Shown: positions 13,805-16,708 of the stretch, piece by piece | How positions within the stretch are numbered: position 1 is the first letter of the stretch | Layout of the letters: each line of letters starts with the position of its first letter | Source: a bacterium | GTDB lineage: Bacteria > Gemmatimonadota > Gemmatimonadetes > Gemmatimonadales > Gemmatimonadaceae | NCBI GenBank assembly: GCA_021802745.1 | Contig: JAJZRK010000053.1 | Location: forward strand, 1-16,708 | DNA length: 16,708 nt | Reading direction: 5' to 3' | Position numbers and translations under genes: made by a program | The notes under the pieces: generated by a model | Told to the model about the DNA's origin: nothing | Seen by the model: the letters and a program-made list of their open reading frames with translations, nothing else | Databases searched by the model: none

Positions 13805-14641
13805 GTGAGTTCCACCTCCTGGTTTGCCGTTTACGCCCCTGTCTTTGGCGCCCTTGGCGCCATCTTCGGGTCGTTCCTGAACGTGTGCATCGCGCGGTGG
13901 CCCAAGGACGAGTCGGTGGTGCACCCGCGCTCGCGATGCCCCGGCTGCGGGGGCGCCATTGCCTGGTACGACAACATTCCGGTGGTGAGCTGGCTGATCC
14001 TGCGGGCCAGGTGCCGCACGTGCGGCCAGCCCATCAGCTGGCAGTATCCGCTCGTCGAAGCGACGACGGCACTGATGTGGATTGGCGCTCTCTGGTTGCT
14101 GGGGCCCACAGCGGTGGCGGTTCGGCTTGCGCTGGTGGCCACCATCCTGCTCGGCATCGCCGTCACCGACGCGCAGAGTTACCTGATTCCCGACGGATTC
14201 ACGCTGAGCGGGCTCGCGATCGCCGGTGGGGGCGCCGTGCTTGGCGCGTTCTCTGGCGAACAGCTCCCCTTTGCGGGGCCGTGGGACGCGATTCTTGGCG
14301 CGTGCGTCGGCGCGGGAGCCATCACCATCGTCGGCTGGCTCGGCGAGGTGGCCCTGAAGAAGGAAGCGATGGGCTACGGCGACGCGACGCTCATGGCGTT
14401 TGCCGGCGCGCTGCTCGGCCCCACGCGCGCCCTGCTCTGCATCTTCGTCGGTGCGGCGCTGGCCGCGGGGATCTTCCTGCTGGTCGTCTACCCCGTCGGC
14501 TGGTGGCGTGCACGCCGGGCCGGCGCCGAGTTCACCCTGCCGCTTGTCCCCTTCGGCGTCTTCCTTGCGCCCGCGGCGGTCGTCACGTTGCTTTTCGGAA
14601 ATGCCCTGCTCACCTGGTACGTGGGGCGAATGCTCGGCTGA
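13805..14641 (+). CDS. Type IV prepilin peptidase / N-methyltransferase (PilD-like)
   Basis: Inner-membrane aspartic protease that removes the leader of type IV prepilins or type II secretion pseudopilins and usually methylates the new N-terminus. The 278-residue protein starts with the family motif GAIFGSFLNVCIARWP (18-33) and has a cytoplasmic zinc-binding loop with two CxxC pairs (C45/C48 and C70/C73). This indicates the methyltransferase domain is retained. Membrane segments follow, with catalytic aspartates D122 (TDAQSYLIPD) and D193 in the GYGD form of the GxGD motif. Start: GTG at 13805, the only sensible one, with no clear Shine-Dalgarno. It lies 74 bp after the RNA methyltransferase, probably co-transcribed. 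No pilin or secretion genes are adjacent, so which system it serves is open; the symbol pilD is withheld for this reason. Confidence 0.95.
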   Translation: MSSTSWFAVYAPVFGALGAIFGSFLNVCIARWPKDESVVHPRSRCPGCGGAIAWYDNIPVVSWLILRARCRTCGQPISWQYPLVEATTALMWIGALWLLGPTAVAVRLALVATILLGIAVTDAQSYLIPDGFTLSGLAIAGGGAVLGAFSGEQLPFAGPWDAILGACVGAGAITIVGWLGEVALKKEAMGYGDATLMAFAGALLGPTRALLCIFVGAALAAGIFLLVVYPVGWWRARRAGAEFTLPLVPFGVFLAPAAVVTLLFGNALLTWYVGRMLG

Positions 14642-14679
14642 GCCGCGGTGACCTGCCGCGCCAACCATAGAGAGGCGAA

Positions 14680-15951
14680 ATGCGATTCAACCCCCGTCGC
14701 GCGGCCGTCCCGTGCATCGCGGCGCTGACCGTTCTGGCGGCGTGCGGTGACAAGGCGGCGGTGACGTACAGCGGTCCGTACGGCAAGATCGTCGGCAAGT
14801 ACGCGCCGCAGGTCGAGAAGGCCACCGGGCTCAAGTTCAAGACGCCGCCCACGGTGGAGCCGCGGAGCACGGAAGAGGTGCGCGCCTTCCTCGAGAAGGA
14901 ATTCAATGAGAACCTCCCCGCCCTCGAGCTCGAAGGGGCGGCCCGCGCCTACAAGCTGCTCGGGTTCCTTCCCGACACCATGGACCTCCGCCGGTTCATG
15001 CTCCGCCTGCTCGGGGAACAGGTCATCGGTTACTACGACCCCGCGGCGAAAGTCCTGTATGTGGTGCGTGACACCTCGGCCGGCCGCGCTGCGCTGGTGG
15101 AGGTGACCGTTGCGCACGAGCTGGTGCATGCCCTGCAGGACCAGTACTTCAACCTCGACTCGCTGCAGAAGCAGCGGGACGACAACGACCGGCTGACCGC
15201 GGCGCAGGCCGTCATGGAGGGCCAGGCGACGTACGAGCAGATGTCCGCGATGCTCGGCGGCGACCTGGGTGTGCGCATGCCCGGGGGATGGGACCGGGTG
15301 CGCGAGATGATTCGTGAGAACCAGACGGCGATGCCGGTCTTTGCCAGCGCGCCGATGCTGCTGCAGGAGACGCTCCTCTTTCCGTACCTGAGCGGGGCGG
15401 AGTTCATCCGGCGGTTCAAGGAAGCGAAGACGGGGCGGCCGCCGTGGCAGCCGCTGCCCGTCAGCACGGAGCAGGTGCTGCACTTCGAGAAGTACCTCGC
15501 GGGGGAGCGGCCGGTGAAGGTCGAACTGCCGCCGCTGCTCACGGGGACCAAGGTGTACGAGAACGACCTCGGGGAGTTTGAGACGCGCCTGTTCCTGTTC
15601 CAGGGCTTGCAGGACCTGGGCACGTCGGCTCGCTCGGCCGAGGGCTGGGGCGGTGATCGGTATGTCGTCGCCAGCTTGCCGGGCGGGGCGGGCATCGTGT
15701 GGGTGACCGTCTGGGACTCACCGATTGATGCCGGCGAGTTCCGCGATGCGGCGCAGCGCGCGGCGCAGCGCCGCTTTGGCGGCGCCGGCAGCGGGAGTCC
15801 GGACCGGAAGCACTATGAAGGGAAGGGGCGGGTGGTGGAGATTGCCGCCACCACAGTGCAGGGCAAGGCAGCCATCATCTGGACCGACGTGCCAGCCGGG
15901 AGCGGTACGCGTCTCATTGATGCCGCCAAGGTGCGGCTGACGGAGCAGTAG
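14680..15951 (+). CDS. Lipoprotein with HExxH metallopeptidase-like site
   Basis: I do not recognise a characterised family. The 423-residue protein begins with a lipoprotein signal (VLAAC, Cys22), so it is likely membrane anchored. The middle has VTVAHELVHALQDQ (142-155): HExxH with H146, E147 and H150, and a candidate third zinc ligand E180 in VMEGQATYEQ 30 residues downstream, as in gluzincin-type sites. Just before it, GYYDPAAKVLYVV (118-129) resembles the strand preceding the active helix in zincins. Uncharacterised proteins with an HELxHALQDQ motif occur in several phyla from my recollection. The C-terminal region (about 290-423) has no motif I know. Start: ATG at 14680 with AGAGG upstream, 38 bp after the prepilin peptidase. 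Proteolytic activity is inferred from the motif only. Confidence 0.85.
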   Translation: MRFNPRRAAVPCIAALTVLAACGDKAAVTYSGPYGKIVGKYAPQVEKATGLKFKTPPTVEPRSTEEVRAFLEKEFNENLPALELEGAARAYKLLGFLPDTMDLRRFMLRLLGEQVIGYYDPAAKVLYVVRDTSAGRAALVEVTVAHELVHALQDQYFNLDSLQKQRDDNDRLTAAQAVMEGQATYEQMSAMLGGDLGVRMPGGWDRVREMIRENQTAMPVFASAPMLLQETLLFPYLSGAEFIRRFKEAKTGRPPWQPLPVSTEQVLHFEKYLAGERPVKVELPPLLTGTKVYENDLGEFETRLFLFQGLQDLGTSARSAEGWGGDRYVVASLPGGAGIVWVTVWDSPIDAGEFRDAAQRAAQRRFGGAGSGSPDRKHYEGKGRVVEIAATTVQGKAAIIWTDVPAGSGTRLIDAAKVRLTEQ

Positions 15952-15964
15952 GGAGGAACGTCCG

Positions 15965-16708
15965 ATGCGAGCAAAGAGCGTGGAAGGCGCGGTGCGGCTG
16001 ACGCTGGTGGCGCTGTTGGCGCTGGCGAGCGGCAGTTGCATTGACTGGAAGCAGACGACCGCGGCGCCGGAGGAATCGGTGAAGCGGTTCATCTCGCTTG
16101 TGCAGACGCTCGACGGGACTCGCACGGCGACGCTCGTCAACAGCGCCGCGCCGGCGGCCGGCAGCGGCGCCGCCGTCAGCGCCGTCCTGCCCAATCAGGT
16201 GCTGCGCGGCGGCACGGTGCAGACGACGGTCACGTCGGCCACGCCATTCAACCGTGTCGTCTTTGATGTGCCTGGCAACAGCGACCACTGGGAACTCGCC
16301 CTCGGCACGCCGGTCAACAGCGTCACGGTGCTGCTGGTCATCGCCGTGGAAATGCCCAAGACGGTCTTCACGCTGCGGATGGCCGGCGGCGGCGCGAGTG
16401 TCACCGGGCCGTACCAGTCGCAGGACCTCGGCGTGATCTTCGTCGGCACGGGCGAGATCCAGACGAATGTCACGTGGGATACCAAGGCCGACGTGGACCT
16501 GCACCTGATAGACCCGACGGGCAAGGAAATCTACTACGCCTCGCGCAATTCGCCGTCGGGCGGCCAGCTCGACCTCGACTCCAACGCGGGGTGCGGCAGC
16601 GACGGGCCGCGCGCCGAGAACATCTTCTGGGGCGACGGCATCATCGTGCCGCACGGCGAGTACATCCTGCGCGTGGACTACTGGTCCAGTTGCGGCGCTC
16701 TAGATCGG
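15965..16708 (+). CDS. Lipoprotein with DUF2135/YfaP-like domain (3' end outside window)
   Basis: The frame is open to the right edge (248 codons, no stop), so the protein is incomplete. It starts 13 bp after the zincin-like lipoprotein gene, with a strong GGGAGG Shine-Dalgarno 8 nt before the ATG. The N-terminus is basic then hydrophobic, with Cys25 after ASGS, a probable though imperfect lipobox. Residues about 55-165 look like a beta-rich region with no clear family. From about 168 the sequence has TNVTWDTKADVDLHLIDPTG, EIYYASRNS, GGQLDLDSNAGC and, near the edge, GEYILRVDYW. This is the pattern of DUF2135/YfaP-type beta-sandwich domains. Function is unknown; the acidic DVDLHL and LDLDSN stretches could bind metal. 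Co-transcription with the upstream lipoprotein gene is likely. Confidence 0.85.
   Translation, partial: MRAKSVEGAVRLTLVALLALASGSCIDWKQTTAAPEESVKRFISLVQTLDGTRTATLVNSAAPAAGSGAAVSAVLPNQVLRGGTVQTTVTSATPFNRVVFDVPGNSDHWELALGTPVNSVTVLLVIAVEMPKTVFTLRMAGGGASVTGPYQSQDLGVIFVGTGEIQTNVTWDTKADVDLHLIDPTGKEIYYASRNSPSGGQLDLDSNAGCGSDGPRAENIFWGDGIIVPHGEYILRVDYWSSCGALDR

Overview
This window is high-GC bacterial chromosome with dense genes, frequent GTG starts and many 4-bp stop/start overlaps. Tandem secreted nucleotidases, lipoprotein zincins and GC-rich codon use fit a Gemmatimonadota-like soil or sediment bacterium. That placement is impressionistic: there is no rRNA or other phylogenetic marker here. I see no prophage, insertion sequence, CRISPR array, tRNA or rRNA.

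Left third (1-6414, all minus strand): phosphate acquisition and sensing. Read in the direction of transcription, the order is uridine kinase (udk), phoB-type response regulator and phoR-type sensor kinase, chained by GTGA overlaps. After 144 bp come pstS, pstC, pstA and the start of pstB, which runs off the left edge. The pstS leader holds a possible Pho-box-like 11-bp direct repeat and a hairpin.

Middle (6616-11952, plus strand): a nucleotide-scavenging operon divergent from udk. It encodes a 1074-residue exported protein with two fused nucleotidase modules (CpdB-like, then UshA/5'-nucleotidase-like, as in Bacillus YfkN). Then come a 78-residue unrecognised beta-grasp-like protein, adenosine deaminase and a trimeric-type purine nucleoside phosphorylase. 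All three junctions are 4-bp overlaps. Together with the Pho block this suggests one locus that senses Pi shortage, imports Pi, strips phosphate from extracellular nucleotides and salvages the nucleosides. Joint regulation is an inference.

The most unusual sequence is at 11950-12152, between the converging purine phosphorylase and M48 peptidase genes. It is a palindrome built from variants of a 7-bp unit (TGAGATG/AGAGATG): 15 units, a loop, then 9 inverted units. About 63 bp can pair, with roughly six mismatches. Each flanking gene takes its TGA stop codon from the outermost repeat unit on its side.

Right third (12144-16708): an M48 family metallopeptidase (minus), divergently abutting a SpoU/TrmH-family RNA methyltransferase (plus). 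Then follow a type IV prepilin peptidase, an unrecognised lipoprotein with an HExxH zinc site, and a lipoprotein with a DUF2135/YfaP-like domain that is cut by the right edge.
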